DNA from: Snodgrassella communis
GTDB lineage: Bacteria; Pseudomonadota; Gammaproteobacteria; Burkholderiales; Neisseriaceae
NCBI RefSeq assembly: GCF_914768045.1
Contig: NZ_CAJZCD010000004.1
Span: 31,918 to 95,917, forward strand
Direction: 5' to 3'
DNA length: 64,000 nt
Shown here one piece after another: positions 63,535-64,000 of this stretch (its first letter is position 1; each line of letters opens with the position of its first letter). Position numbers and translations under genes: made by a program. The notes beneath the pieces were generated by a model, which was not told the DNA's origin, did no database searches, and worked only from the letters and a program-made list of their open reading frames with translations.

Positions 63535-64000
63535 GGTGTATCCTCTAGAGACTGGAAAACAGGAATCAAAAACATGGTTTAATTTTTGGGATAGTATCCC
63601 CTGTATTAAGTTATTTATACTAAAAAAGGATTTCGGGCACTGGCAGATCTATATTCATATATTTAATATAGGGCGTGCTGTTAACTGCACAGCCAGCTTG
63701 AAATCATCATACTGTATCACAATTTATTGCAGTTGCTGGCAATATCTTAATGTATGGGTTATGAATGAGGTGATGTTGTATTAAATAAGTGCGGATTAGA
63801 TAAGAATAGTTAATGTTATCAATAACTGACATTTATTTAATTTGCAGGAAGTTTGTTAGCCCACCGCGAATAATATTAATTTAAGTAATGTCAAACATTC
63901 TGAAATTTTTAGATGTTGTCGTTAGAGCTGATGATGGTTGGAAAGGTATGAATATGACCAGTCAAATATGGCTAAAAATATTCAGAAAGCATTATATGGT
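63535..64000. other. Window-edge region with a possible gene start
   Basis: The region is AT-rich and mostly empty. Near the edge an ATG at 63954 reads MTSQIWLKIFRKHYM and stays open to the end. GGAAAGGT lies shortly before. It is too short to identify. Confidence 0.3.

Noticed and set aside
1..64000. CRISPR arrays, prophage or rRNA genes
   Set aside because: No regularly spaced repeats, phage structural genes or rRNA sequence were seen on either strand.

Overview
This window looks like chromosomal DNA of a betaproteobacterium in the family Neisseriaceae. The supporting marks are a split bacterioferritin pair (BfrA/BfrB), a BirA-CoaX fusion followed by a SPOR-domain gene, EarP next to an EF-P with Arg32, the cyaY / lptM-lysA arrangement, and a terminator built from two facing copies of a DNA-uptake-like word close to the Simonsiella/Kingella type. 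The moderate to low GC and the long AT-rich spacers would fit Snodgrassella or a close relative. That genus assignment is an inference and was not tested. Layout, left half: a minus-strand surface-polysaccharide cluster (GT2, Stealth phosphotransferase, GT32, flippase) lies downstream of SPOR and birA-coaX genes (1-6.8 kb). Then come apbC, a membrane protein, a FadL-type porin, a YghA-like dehydrogenase and a KASIII enzyme trailed by a 30-codon remnant of an epimerase (7-13.6 kb). Next are bfrA-bfrB and the assimilatory sulfate cluster cysG / cysH-cysD-hydrolase-cysN (14-20.4 kb), then elaA-like, lptM-lysA, cyaY and a LysR regulator (21-24.4 kb). At 24.7-27.9 kb an ATP-grasp plus GNAT gene pair is broken by a small AT-rich cassette: an NAD(P)H oxidoreductase gene between 37-bp inverted repeats, with no transposase. 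Right half: thiL-pgpA, zapG, a DnaQ-like exonuclease, two tRNA genes, a SIMPL protein, SRP RNA, rhlE, recA, trpE and modD (28-39.1 kb). A decayed stretch follows (39.1-42.1 kb) with an IS3 remnant, a carboxymuconolactone decarboxylase gene carrying an in-frame TGA, a cupin and MerR pair, and a dead GNAT gene. Then come bfd, gyrA, earP-efp, norM-murB, a TetR regulator, an NAPE-PLD-like hydrolase, an unknown 471-residue lipoprotein, a frameshifted NHL-repeat pseudogene, pta, a DUF3079 gene, thiO-thiS, a YagU-like gene, thiG and cycA (42-63.5 kb). Working together: cysH (APS-reductase type, with Fe-S cysteines), cysDN and siroheme-making cysG serve sulfate assimilation. BfrA/BfrB with Bfd serve iron storage and release. 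thiO, thiS, thiG and thiL serve thiamine synthesis. EarP modifies EF-P. The least ordinary items are the inverted-repeat cassette at 25.1-25.8 kb, several independently decaying genes, an orphan terminator at 57.9 kb that may mark a small RNA, a Fur-like box far from any gene, DnaA boxes beside an AT-rich patch upstream of gyrA, and five copies of a DUS-like core word.
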